Source: Chondrus crispus (lineage: Eukaryota; Rhodophyta; Florideophyceae; Gigartinales; Gigartinaceae). Taken from it: a stretch of DNA of 51,727 bases. The DNA is taken from positions 5,884-57,610 of the forward strand of contig NW_005179357.1 in the NCBI RefSeq assembly GCF_000350225.1. The letters are read 5' to 3'. Made by a program: the position numbers and the translations under genes. Shown here piece by piece: positions 30,268-40,610 of this stretch; the first letter of the stretch is position 1, and the number at the start of each line of letters is the position of its first letter. The notes under the pieces were generated by a model that searched no databases, was not told where the DNA came from, and was given only the letters and a program-made list of their open reading frames with translations.

Positions 30268-33200
30268 AGAGGGGAATCTCGCATGAGTCGCGAGAGGCAC
30301 AGGGTCGACGTACTGTGCCCGGGGCTCAGCCCCGTTCCCCGTCTCTAAAGGAAAAATCAGGCCTCGAGGAGGAGGTTGTTGGATTGGTGGATAAGCCCAA
30401 AGGGCCAGCTCAAGTCAAGAAAATTTTGAGCCGAGCCCGAGATCATCCGCTGGAAGAAGTTCGAAGACCCTGGTACATGGTTAAGCGAAGGGAGTGTCCC
30501 GAGAAGATTTTGGTCCTTGCGCGAAAAAACTACAAAGTTTACGCGGACATCGGACCCACAATTGGATTGATGAGCCGGGTGTTGTCTGTTTTAGACACCG
30601 GCGCGGGACCAAACCTTGTGCGAAAATCGGAACTCCCAGCTCGAATGGAATCTCTAGTGTCCTACGGACCGACCCAAGATATCGGCGACGCGAACAATAG
30701 GCCACTCCGGACTCTCGGCACAATTAGAATGCCTGTGAGGCTTGGAAAATTTGTGGCCGCAGCCGAGTTTATTGTATGCGAAAAACTAGCCGTCCCGCTA
30801 ATTCTAGGCGCGGACTACTGTGACCGGTTTGTGGAAGCAATTTATCCAAGGAGGAAAACGGTTGAGTTGGCGGATTTCTCGGAGGTTCCGATAGTTAGGC
30901 GGTTCTCGACGAGAAAAGGGAAGAAGAATCTCGTCCCGGGAGAGGACGAGAATGATGGAAAGGGGGAGCGAATTTCCCCTAAGGTAAAAGTGGCAAGAGC
31001 CACGACTATCGAGCCAGGGACGCAACGCGTAGTGGAATGCACCTCGAAGAGGGCGGGCTTGGTTGTGGTTCAGCCGTACTCGTCGTTGTACGAAAGGCAC
31101 GGGTTGACGTGCACGAATGGTGTCGTTCAGGTTGAGCCTGACAGGCCATTTCGTTTACTCGTTGCGAATTTTAGGACGTACCCTGTCAGGGTGCAAAAAG
31201 GCCAAGTGGTGGCAGAATTATTACCGCACCCGAGAGCCGCGCTCGAGAGGAAAACCACCATTGGTGAAGTTCTCGGAATTCAAGAAAGGAAGAACGAAAA
31301 TTTTCCTAATTCCACCAAGACGCCTACGGGCGAGACAAGAGGCGAACCGTCGGATCAAGCGCGCGAGGACCAGCCAGAAGAACGGTCGGCAGAGCTCTCC
31401 GCGTCGGCATCTACGAAGCCGCAACGCAGGGTTGAGCCGCCACCGCCGGACGTGGAGGACCTCAACCTGAGCCACGTGCCGGAACGGCTGCGCGAGCGGT
31501 TCCGTCGGATGTTGAAGAAGTATTCAAGGATGTGGGATGGGACGCTTGGCGAAATTAATACCACCGTCCATCAGATCGAGTTGATACCCGAGACTCGCCT
31601 TATCGCACAAGCCCCGTATCGGGCCGGACCTAAAGCCCGCGAAGTAGAAGATGCAGAGGTGCAGAAGATGTTGGAGGCAGGAGTGATAGAACCAGCGCAG
31701 TCAGAATGGGCGTCGCCCGTGTTGCTGGTGCCAAAGCCGGATGGGTCAATGCGTTTTTGCGTAGACTACCGCAGGCTGAACGCAATAACGGTGAAGGACA
31801 CGTACCCCTTACCGCGCATGGATGAGTGCCTGGACTCGCTTGGTGACACCAAGGTTTTCTCCGCGTTGGAAGCGATTTCGGGATATTGGCAGATGCCTAT
31901 TCCTGAGTGCGACCGCGACAAGACCGCATTTTCGTGTCACTCAGGTCTGTATCGCTTCTCAAGAATGCCCTTCGGGCTAACTAACGCGCCAGCGACGTTT
32001 CAGAGAGCAATGGATATCTTGCTCTCTCCGTTCCGTTGGAAATGCTGTTTGGTGTATCTAGACGACATAATAATTTTTAGCAAGTCGTGGGAGGAGCACA
32101 TCGTGCACGTGGATGAAATACTTTCCGTATTGGAAAAGGCAGGTGTCAAGCTCAAGCTTCGCAAGTGCGAATTTTTCGTGGAAAAGATCAAGTACCTGGG
32201 CCACGTCGTCCGCCCAGGTACGCTAGAAGTCGATGTCGCGCGAACCGCCGCGTTGGAACAAGTGCGGTACCCGCGAACACAGAAACAGCTCAGGAGCTTC
32301 CTGGGACTCTGCAATGTCTACCGCAGGTTCGTTCCGCAGTATGCGAGAATTGCGCAGCCTCTAAACCAACTACTGAAGAAAGGACAACCGGTCCAGTTGG
32401 AAGGATTCGACGAACCGTGCAAGAAAGCTTTTCACAAGCTCAAGGACGCCATCTTGGCACCGCCGGTGTTGGCGCTGCCGAAGAAGGACCTACCCTACTC
32501 GGTAGATACCGATGCAAGCGACTACCAAATAGGCGCTGCACTATTTCAAACACACTCGGATGCGCAACGCAAACCCATCGGGTTCTTTTCAAGAACGTTA
32601 GCCGCAGCCGAGAGAAACTATTCTGTATCAGAAAAAGAATGTCTAGCGGTAATTTGGGCCGTACAGACTTTAAGACCATATCTATATGGCGAGCACTTCA
32701 TTGTGCATACCGACCATGCCTCATTGAGGTGGTTGATGAACGTAACCGACCCCAGCGGGAGATTAATCCGATGGAGGCTACGCCTCTCGGAATTCGATTT
32801 TGAAATCAAGTACAAAAAGGGAAAGGCTAACAGCCAGGCGGACGCTTTGTCAAGGTTGCGAGCCGCAGGAGAAACCGTCGACGAAATCGACGACGAAATC
32901 CCATGCTTTATGGCCGAACCGGCCGAGGGTACAGTGGAGGACGAGGAAAGTATTGACGCGGCAGACGACATCCTCGCTCTTGAGGGGGGGACCGCCCCTG
33001 ATCGCCTCGATCATTTCCAAGCTGTCACTCCGGAGGAGCTCATTCGCGAGCAAGCCGTCGACCCCTTCTGCAACCGCATCAAGGAAGAAATGGACGCTGG
33101 AAAGGTGAGAACGTTCAGCACGGAGACCGAGGAACTCGAAGGAACTCTATGCCGTACCGCGGCAGAGTTTGTACAAGTGGTAATACCACAATCGTTAAGG

Positions 33201-34721
33201 GACCGCGTCCTAGGGTTGAGCCACTACGCAAGATTGGCAGGCCACCCGGGAGGCAGGAAACTTTACAAGACTTTGAGAAGATATTTTTATTGGCCTACGA
33301 TGGCCCTAGACTGCTATGCAGTCGCGAAGAATTGCGCCGCATGTGCGCGGGAAAGGGTGAAGTTAAGAAAAAACACGAAGGAAATGAAGCTGTTCACGCC
33401 CAAAGCGCCGCTGGAATTTGTCGCCATCGACATCCTCGGCGAGCTAATTACAACTAAGCGAGGAAATCGGTATATTCTCGTGATCAGCGATCGATACTCG
33501 AAACTGGTACGAACCGTACCGTTGAAGAAGATATCAGCTGCGCACATCGCACAAGCCTTCGTTCACCATTGGGTATTCGTGTACGGACCGCCGGTCAAGC
33601 TGCTGTCCGACAATGGAACACAGTTCACGGCCCGGTTCTTTCAGAATGTCTGCCGAATTCTTGGCATACGCAATGTGTTCACGACTACGTACCACCCGCA
33701 AGCCAACGGCCAAGTTGAGAGATTTAACCGCACGCTGACTTCCGCGTTGCGAAAATACGTTGGAGAGCATCCCAAGGACTGGGACTTATTTAGCGACGCT
33801 GTGACGTTCGCCTACAACACACAAGTTCATCGAACTACGAACATTGCGCCCTTCGAGCTGGTGTTAGCTCGGGCGCCGAGAAGCATTGCGTTACAAACAC
33901 AGCCAAGTTTGGAAGGATTTAGCTCGAATCGAGCGTACTACCTGAAATGGCAGTCGTGGTTGGAAAGCCTGATGAAAGGTGCTGATAGGAGTTTGCCAAA
34001 GGAACAAGCCCGGTACAAGCGAAATTTCGACGCACGCCTTCGCAAACCGCAATATGAGATCCCACCGGGGTCCTACGTGTTCCTTCGGAAGGAGCAGGGC
34101 ACGGCGAGCGAACCGAAACACAAGCTGGCACAAGTCGCCACAGGACCTTATCAGGTCCGAAGATCGGATCAACATACGGTAGTCATTGCCATTGGCGATC
34201 AGGAGGAACGCGTATCGCGAGACAGGGTGGAGTTAGCCCCAAGCCCGATGGACTATGCGCCGATAACTGGCCTACGGCAAGCGCTACAGTTCCTGGGAGA
34301 GCCGGAGCTAAACGAAGAAGGAGAGGTAATGGAGGACGAGGAACGTCCTCACACCCGTGCGCCTGCGACGGGGGACCAGGATAATTTAGTTGGTCGAACG
34401 CCGACAACGGAGACACCTCCAGACCTACGCGAGTTTGGAAAGTCCAGAAAAGAGGATGAGTTGGAAGATCTTCGGAAGGGGGAAGGACAGTTGGACACGC
34501 AGGAAGAAGGAACCGAGAGTCAGGAGTATGTGATCGACAAGATCGTGGACCACGGCTACGACGAGGAGAAATTAATTCTCAAAGTGAGGTGGTATGGGTA
34601 TACCATTGAGGACGCAACGTGGGAACCTATTGAGCAGATACCCCGCAGCGCGGTAGTCACATATTTCCGAAGGAAAAGGCTACCCTTACCCACGCAAGCG
34701 TCGCACGCACAACCGGGATAG
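30138..34721 (+). CDS. Pol of chromovirus B: protease, RT, RNase H, integrase, chromodomain
   Basis: A single 1527-codon frame, in the -1 frame relative to gag and overlapping it by 130 bases, so -1 frameshifting is the likely way of expression. GGAAAAC at 30258-30264, just before the gag stop, is a weak slippery candidate. Domains: protease DTG at residues 153-155. RT from about 520, with motif A FSALEAISGYWQ (catalytic Asp replaced by Glu578) and YLDD at 640-643. RNase H from Asp790 (DTDASD). Integrase zinc region GHPGGRKLY...CAAC, then D1098, D1158 and E1194. Chromodomain at about 1463-1515 (YVIDKIVDHGYDEEKLILKV, WYGYTIEDATWEP), which in this family targets integration to modified chromatin. 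RT-RNase H-integrase order makes it Ty3/gypsy. Despite the intact frame, the motif A change predicts weak or no RT activity. Confidence 0.95.
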   Translation: MVRFADGEHAECFNAEVEPTLQRAHRGARAVGCEKDPAAAGKLERGISHESREAQGRRTVPGAQPRSPSLKEKSGLEEEVVGLVDKPKGPAQVKKILSRARDHPLEEVRRPWYMVKRRECPEKILVLARKNYKVYADIGPTIGLMSRVLSVLDTGAGPNLVRKSELPARMESLVSYGPTQDIGDANNRPLRTLGTIRMPVRLGKFVAAAEFIVCEKLAVPLILGADYCDRFVEAIYPRRKTVELADFSEVPIVRRFSTRKGKKNLVPGEDENDGKGERISPKVKVARATTIEPGTQRVVECTSKRAGLVVVQPYSSLYERHGLTCTNGVVQVEPDRPFRLLVANFRTYPVRVQKGQVVAELLPHPRAALERKTTIGEVLGIQERKNENFPNSTKTPTGETRGEPSDQAREDQPEERSAELSASASTKPQRRVEPPPPDVEDLNLSHVPERLRERFRRMLKKYSRMWDGTLGEINTTVHQIELIPETRLIAQAPYRAGPKAREVEDAEVQKMLEAGVIEPAQSEWASPVLLVPKPDGSMRFCVDYRRLNAITVKDTYPLPRMDECLDSLGDTKVFSALEAISGYWQMPIPECDRDKTAFSCHSGLYRFSRMPFGLTNAPATFQRAMDILLSPFRWKCCLVYLDDIIIFSKSWEEHIVHVDEILSVLEKAGVKLKLRKCEFFVEKIKYLGHVVRPGTLEVDVARTAALEQVRYPRTQKQLRSFLGLCNVYRRFVPQYARIAQPLNQLLKKGQPVQLEGFDEPCKKAFHKLKDAILAPPVLALPKKDLPYSVDTDASDYQIGAALFQTHSDAQRKPIGFFSRTLAAAERNYSVSEKECLAVIWAVQTLRPYLYGEHFIVHTDHASLRWLMNVTDPSGRLIRWRLRLSEFDFEIKYKKGKANSQADALSRLRAAGETVDEIDDEIPCFMAEPAEGTVEDEESIDAADDILALEGGTAPDRLDHFQAVTPEELIREQAVDPFCNRIKEEMDAGKVRTFSTETEELEGTLCRTAAEFVQVVIPQSLRDRVLGLSHYARLAGHPGGRKLYKTLRRYFYWPTMALDCYAVAKNCAACARERVKLRKNTKEMKLFTPKAPLEFVAIDILGELITTKRGNRYILVISDRYSKLVRTVPLKKISAAHIAQAFVHHWVFVYGPPVKLLSDNGTQFTARFFQNVCRILGIRNVFTTTYHPQANGQVERFNRTLTSALRKYVGEHPKDWDLFSDAVTFAYNTQVHRTTNIAPFELVLARAPRSIALQTQPSLEGFSSNRAYYLKWQSWLESLMKGADRSLPKEQARYKRNFDARLRKPQYEIPPGSYVFLRKEQGTASEPKHKLAQVATGPYQVRRSDQHTVVIAIGDQEERVSRDRVELAPSPMDYAPITGLRQALQFLGEPELNEEGEVMEDEERPHTRAPATGDQDNLVGRTPTTETPPDLREFGKSRKEDELEDLRKGEGQLDTQEEGTESQEYVIDKIVDHGYDEEKLILKVRWYGYTIEDATWEPIEQIPRSAVVTYFRRKRLPLPTQASHAQPG

Positions 34722-37672
34722 CCATCGTAAATAGAATTAGTAGGTTAGAGACAACAGAGAGGTCAGAACTTCGAGAAAGGAACACATCTACGGGGTTCGC
34801 AGATAAGGAGTTTGAAGGAAAGGAGAACAAGGCAGAGAAGCGAGACTGTATCCTTGGATGAGGCATTGAGCCTCTCGGAAAACACACACGCTTCATCACG
34901 GTACGCACGAGAAATGACGTTTCGAACGAACGGTCCACCCATGTGGGGGGGATGATGAAATCAAATTATATATACATATGTAAGCGTGTCGACAACAACC
35001 CGCTGAACAGGCGACACAAGTGAGAAGTCGATTCCAGCCATGCTGTGAAATTATAATCAAAAAGCAGGAAAAAATTACGGCAGCTGCAGTACGCACGATA
35101 AGTGGTGATCGTTTGCCACAGTCGGCGACATAACTATTCTAAGTCGCCCCGCAGCCAAGCCCCACCCGACCTCACACGAAGCCGATCGTCACACTCACTG
35201 CTAACACACTGCCCATGCTCGCCGAGCACGAAGACTCGTCCAAAGGGACCACCCTCAGAAGAGCGCGGTTACGAATTCACCCGCGGTGACCGACGTCGAC
35301 GCTCACAATCGGTCCTATTATCTTTTTTTCCAGGACGGTCTACTTAGCACTTACCCATCATGATTTCTCTTCAACTCTGTCGTTTCTTTGTTTCTTTATT
35401 TTATTCACTTTCCTCTTTTTCTGTTTTGTTATTGTTCTGTTCCAGTTACTATTATTTTCTGTGTCGTCAAGGAGACGACCCCGCACTGCGGGGGTCGATC
35501 AGAAGAACCTACAAGGACTAAGAAGGAGGCTATCGCCACGCCAATGAGAAGGGGAACCCTACAGTAGACCCAAGATTCGAAACAAGGCGTTCCATTGAGA
35601 ACGAAGAAGAAGCCCCTTCCCCCCGTGGGGATGCGCGCAATGAGGCGCGAAGGACGAGCGAGGGTCGTACGAGACCTGATGAGCACCAAGCGGACAGTAT
35701 GGTCCGTGTCGCGAAAGGATACGTCGGAAACCCTGAAGGATGCCCTCCCACCTTGTACATGAATTTACTTTCGTGGCGACTCTCTTCACTTTTTTACTTT
35801 GTTCCTTTACCGTGCAGAATGCACTGACGAGACACGTAATTATAATAGCCCCACGGGGTGAAGCTCCCAACTGATGGAGACCTCTCAGGCAACGTTCACC
35901 GTATACGTGAACCGGCTACTGTGTCTTTGTCATTTTTTTGTTTTGTTTCGAGGTTAGTCTACGCGGGACGAATGGTATCGTTAGCTCCTTGGGAGAAGGA
36001 GTGAAATCTAAGAAAGGGAGTTCGAACCCCCGACGAGGGCCTGGTGCAAGTTTCATTGACACCCTCGATATTGGCTTGAAAAAAAGCGTACCGACACAGC
36101 CCCTATTGGTTCTATTATTTTTTCTGTCCTCGCATCTCCCCTATGTCACCAGGGGATCGGACGCAAGCGCGTCTGCGCGGGATCTCAATGGGAAAATTAT
36201 GACAATCCTTAAGGAAAGCTTATGCACTCTGCTTCCGTGACGGTCCCCAGAGGAGCACTCCTCACCGGAATCATGGACCCCATTGGCCATACACGCCCTC
36301 TGGCCTATGCAGAAAGAGGGACACGCGCTGTGTAGTGAGTACGTACTTGACAGATCGTATCGACCGAGGATATGAAGGGGACGGTGGGAAGTCACGGGAG
36401 GGAGAGCTTGGATGAAGACCCCAGGAAGGAGGTCGACGCACCGTCGGTAACAAGAATCAATTCTGGAACCTCACACTCGAGAAAAGAACGCCAGACAAAT
36501 GATGATGAAATGAGAAGTGAGACGCTACTTTGACTTGGTACGAGAGCGCGCGACATGCCAAAGCACGAGAAAGGAGGTGCGAAGCACCATTTGAAAATAT
36601 TAACAAGAATTAGGGAAATCATGGTCGCCGCGAGATATCATGCCTGTTTGTTGGCACAAGCCACAACCGTCGATCCCCCGACAAACCACAGCACCCAAAA
36701 GGGGAAGAGCTCGACAAAGACCCCCCCCATTTCTTTTTTTTCTCGCCCACCTGGCACTCGCCACTCTTGTGAGCGCTTATTTATGAGGATCACGGACGTA
36801 CTCCGAGGAGAAGGACGTCCACAGAAAAGAAAGGACGAGGTCCTGGCCCCGCGCCTTTCAGGAAGGGCTTACGAGCGAGTGCGCGTGCGCGCTGTTGCGC
36901 ATAATGAAGGTGCTGCCTTCTTCTCCTTCTCCCTACCTTTTATTTTTTTTGGATTAGTTGAGGGCATGACCTTACATCGGAGCTTCGCCAAATACTGGCA
37001 GAAGCAACGGGAAAACTAAGACAGCTAAAACCATAATTGCTACCGGAGGGGACGGTTTCATAGCTGTACCAACGATCCAGGGATCACCCAGACCAAGGTG
37101 TCAGTGGCTCGTGAGATCGACAAGCGTCGATCCTCGTCAACAACAGTCCAAGACAGCGACAGGAATGAGGGGATCATCCTTGAGTACCGACATGACGACG
37201 TCGCTCCACGTACAGGATTCTCCCTTGTCATAAACCACCAGATGGTTTAACTTCGCGACAGCTTGTGCCGAGAACTACAGTCCTCGCCGAGGGCAGACGC
37301 GTCATGAGGCGATACCTGCCCCGATGCGCCTTTGTAAGTTGATGTAAGCATAGAGACGCTGACCGGAGCGTAGAACCACCCCGGTAGCGAGGGGGGAACG
37401 CGAATCGACGAGATAACCTGCATCGCGAAGCGGAAACACTCGAGGTCGCGCACAGTAATAGCCCTCGAACCACGGGGATCGGGAGAAACTGAGTGGAAGA
37501 ATGTTACGATACGGCAGGTGTGGAGAGGCGGAAGCCCACCGAGACAACCCCAGTGAGTTGGAAGAGGAACGAAAACGTGGAGATGAACGTGTCAAATATT
37601 TTTACGAAAGTCGCGTGACTTTTGAAGGCAATGATGGGCGAAATGGTCCTCTGATATTGTAGCGGTTGTGCA
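34722..37672 (+). other. Non-coding part of the 3' accessory region of element B
   Basis: About 3 kb without a supported gene. It has several pyrimidine runs (CTATTATCTTTTTTTCCAG at about 35316, a T-rich stretch at 35390-35460, TTCTATTATTTTTTCTGTCC at about 36110) and scattered short frames of mixed strand. The first of these looks like a splice acceptor. Confidence 0.5.
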
Positions 37673-38796
37673 GTGGACCCCAATCGTGTTAATGGACGAA
37701 GCGGCCAAGCTGGACCGGAGCGTTCGAGCGTCTCGACGGCGACGACCCATACGTTATTTTATTTTGATGTCGCAACCCCCCTCGTCTTGTCGGATTTAAT
37801 TGACAATAATCTTCCCCCTAAGGAGCCCCGAGAACGGATGGTAGGTCGCCTTGATGACGTTTTCGAGGATGCCCGATGTGCGAGAAAAGAGGAGGTAAGT
37901 GAGGAATTTGAAGAGGTAAAAAGGGAGAGACAAAAAGAGGAGGTAAACCACAAAAGAGGAGGAAAGGGAAGACGCATATCGAGGATGGGAGAAAGGGAAT
38001 GCGCAGGAAATTGGGGGAAATTGAGAAATGAAGAGGAGGAAAGAAAAACGGACCACCTCAGAGACTCTAGGGGGGACTGTATTTCCTTGAGGGGGAATCT
38101 CCAAACGGGCAACGGAGCAACTGAAGATGCGATCATTGACGACGTCTCGTGGATGGCTGAAGAAAAAGGGGGGAGGGCGACTAGAAAAATTGTCTGGGAC
38201 CGCCACGTCCCCGCCTACGGCAAGAAGAGGGCAAACGAAAGGAGGAAGTCGGAGATGCCGTAAACACGCACGTTGCCGCCCCCGTTAGGCAGAGTCAGGG
38301 CGTAGGAAAAGAGGGAGGAAAATGGCCAAGGATAAAGAGGAGGAATTGAAGAGAAGGAAACATAGGGAAATCAGGAAAGGGAAAAATGAAAATGCAAAAG
38401 AGGAGGAAGTGGGAAATAACAGGAGATTCGCAGGTGGGTTCTTTTTATCGCCCAAAGGTCGTACGATGAAGTCGCTAGTCGACTATCATGCGGGCAGGAT
38501 GGGAAAAGAAGGACAGGTCGCAAGGAAGTGCTGTGGCCGCCGTCTCAACGAGACTATGCCCCAAGAGATTTTCCCTTTTGAAGGGAGGTGACAAGCCGAG
38601 CTAGAACTCGCAAGTCGTCCAGGGACGCCCCCTGGAGAGCTTCTCCCTCCACACCATGACCCATGAGAAGGCGATGGTAAACAGCGGCAGCAGAGGTATT
38701 TTCTTTGGGAATTGTAGATGATGGAGGGCCCGAGGTAGGGGCGAGGAGCGGACCCTCAGGTGAAGGGCAAGCCGGACGTGGGGTCGGATCCCCGGC
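37673..38796 (+). other. Purine-rich tract with weak open frames (37673-38263, 38322-38591)
   Basis: From about 37860 to 38450 the plus strand is strongly purine-rich. This forces Lys/Glu/Arg/Gly-rich frames such as EEFEEVKRERQKEEVNHKRG. Composition alone can explain these frames. They end short of the antisense ORF's 3' end. No homology recognised. Confidence 0.4.
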
Positions 38797-40485
38797 CTAC
38801 GGTGGGGCTTCCCGAATTGAAATGGTTCCCGTCGAGCAGCTCGCAGGAGAAAGCTCGACGCGCGGAGGAGCCTCAGGGCGGGTTAAGCACACGGGTGCCG
38901 TACATGACGGCAATGGCAAGGTTGAGGTGGGTGTGACGAGCTGTACCTCGCGTGATGGGGAAGCAGGAAGTGAGGTTGGATTCACGTCGGAGGAAGACAC
39001 GACTCGAAGCGACAAGGTTTCCGCCGAGATCGTGGAAGGAAGTACGACGCACACTGGGGCCTCAGGCGCGGAGGGACGGACCGGTGCATGGAGAGGGGAA
39101 GTTGGGGCCGAAGGTCGAGAGCACATCTCAGGCTCTCGAGGATCCGCGTTCACCACAGTGACTGCGTTGGGGGTTGGTGGTTGATTTCCAAAACGGCGGC
39201 TCATCTGGGCCTCCCAGGCAGAACACAGGGAGGAGGACCAGGGGTTGATCCACACGAAGTCGCCGGCAGCTGGATGATTCCTACCAGGGGAAAAAGAGGG
39301 TCGTTGGCGTGAAAAGGACCGAGACGAATTTTGTGGAGGAACGCAATCCCACGCTACGGTCTCGATCATATCGAGGAGGGCGTGCACTTCACGGTCCACA
39401 TCGGACCCGCCAAGGGGGACAGAAAAATCGAGGAGACGCATCTGTTCGCGGAGTTTCGAAGGGATGTGCCACAGGCGCCAACAGTCGAAAACTTCCCACA
39501 GGAGGGTGGCGGCGACTTTCACGCACCACTCCGTGAGAAACACAGTCCACAGCCCGTGCTGCGGATCGCGTAAATGACTGCCGTAATATGTCAGAATGGG
39601 TCCTAACTCAGCCCAGAAACCCTGACATACCTCGTATTGACTCCACCAGGACGGGGTTCGTTGGTATCGATTGGTGTAGTGCTGTCTGGAAATTTCACGA
39701 GCCTCAATCATCTGGTACGCCACGAAGTACCCAGTGTCGGATCGGACCCGACGTTCAAAGCGTACAGTATTTTGGAAAAAGAAAATACCGCCGCGCTTCG
39801 TATGGCGAAAGTTTGTGGGAAGAATGGCTTGGGTCCAAAACATGGCGTCGGTCGTGACGGTGCGTCGGTTGCGCCACAGTCGGTCCGCCTCGGACACCGG
39901 GTCACCGAAGGTGCAGTCGATGAGGTTGTCGAGGTAGAGTCGTTCGGCCTCCGTACGACACTGCCAAGTGTCGCAGTGGTAACATGAAGGTATGGGGGCG
40001 TCGGCCATAGGAATCTCGATCCGAGTGAGCACAGCGTCCATGAAGCGCAGGGATAAGGAGGAGCGACCGCGCGGGGAGGAGTGACGTAGGATGGAGGTGG
40101 GTATAGCGATGCGGGCGCGCCAGTCAAAGGTGTGAATGGCCTGCAAAGGGAGGTTACCGGGCAACATGCCCGCATCATCGGCGAAATTATTTTTGATGCC
40201 GTCGAGGTCGCGGACGCCCACAGAGGAGAACCATTGAGCAGAAGCAAACAGGGCTGCGTTATCACGCATGGTTTTGTTCTGCAGCTCCTCGAGCGAAGGA
40301 TGACGCCGGGCTACCCAAGAGGAATGGTAGCCCGGATGGAAGGCCGGCTCGGCAGGGATGGTAACAGGGGGTAGACGGGGTATGAAAGGAAGACCCCGGG
40401 GCACTTCGAACTTGCGAGGAAAGCCAACACCCGGACGTCTACGGGTGGCACTATCGTCCGAGTGTTCCGATGGAGAAGGAAGCAT
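38797..40485 (-). CDS. Antisense ORF of chromovirus B, 562 aa, conserved with element C
   Basis: It lies between pol and the 3' LTR on the strand opposite pol. ATG at 40485 is only 126 bp from the LTR boundary, so transcription could start in the 3' LTR. A globular, Trp/Tyr/Arg-rich domain occupies about residues 65-410, followed by a Pro/Ser/Val-rich tail of 140 residues. The domain aligns with the ORF at 46210-47685: FERRVRSDTGYFVAYQMIEA with FERRMRNRMGVFVAYEWVEV, WWSQYEVCQGFWAEL with WFAQYEVAADFIAEI, DPQHGLWTVFLTEW with DPQSARWMVFLSEW, and SPGRNH with SPGRQH. I know no family for it; no catalytic motif or zinc finger is apparent. Plant Ty3 elements are known to carry antisense ORFs at this position, but I cannot equate them. 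Confidence 0.8.
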   Translation of the reverse strand: MLPSPSEHSDDSATRRRPGVGFPRKFEVPRGLPFIPRLPPVTIPAEPAFHPGYHSSWVARRHPSLEELQNKTMRDNAALFASAQWFSSVGVRDLDGIKNNFADDAGMLPGNLPLQAIHTFDWRARIAIPTSILRHSSPRGRSSLSLRFMDAVLTRIEIPMADAPIPSCYHCDTWQCRTEAERLYLDNLIDCTFGDPVSEADRLWRNRRTVTTDAMFWTQAILPTNFRHTKRGGIFFFQNTVRFERRVRSDTGYFVAYQMIEAREISRQHYTNRYQRTPSWWSQYEVCQGFWAELGPILTYYGSHLRDPQHGLWTVFLTEWCVKVAATLLWEVFDCWRLWHIPSKLREQMRLLDFSVPLGGSDVDREVHALLDMIETVAWDCVPPQNSSRSFSRQRPSFSPGRNHPAAGDFVWINPWSSSLCSAWEAQMSRRFGNQPPTPNAVTVVNADPREPEMCSRPSAPTSPLHAPVRPSAPEAPVCVVLPSTISAETLSLRVVSSSDVNPTSLPASPSREVQLVTPTSTLPLPSCTAPVCLTRPEAPPRVELSPASCSTGTISIREAPP

Positions 40486-40598
40486 GGTATTTTCGTCTTA
40501 CCCTTGCTAGAACGCCGCGCAGAGTGATTGATGACTGGGAAACACGGTCAGCAGCGGCAGGAGATTATACGATGGCTGGGCGTTGCGCAAGGGCGCTC

Positions 40599-40610
40599 AG
40601 AAGGGGGATA
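40599..40610 (+). promoter_or_regulatory. Polypurine tract of element B
   Basis: AGAAGGGGGATA directly precedes the right LTR, the position of the plus-strand primer. Confidence 0.75.

Noticed and set aside
35950..36050. tRNA-like T-arm (GGGAGTTCGAACCCCCGAC)
   Set aside because: No matching acceptor, D-arm and anticodon stems could be placed around it; likely chance.
37759..38206. Minus-strand Ser/Phe-rich frames suggesting membrane segments
   Set aside because: Hydrophobic composition follows from the purine-rich plus strand; two frames show it equally.
38705..39184. Plus-strand frame of 159 codons
   Set aside because: Lies wholly opposite the conserved minus-strand ORF and is Gly/Ser/Glu-rich only because that gene's tail is Pro/Ser-rich.
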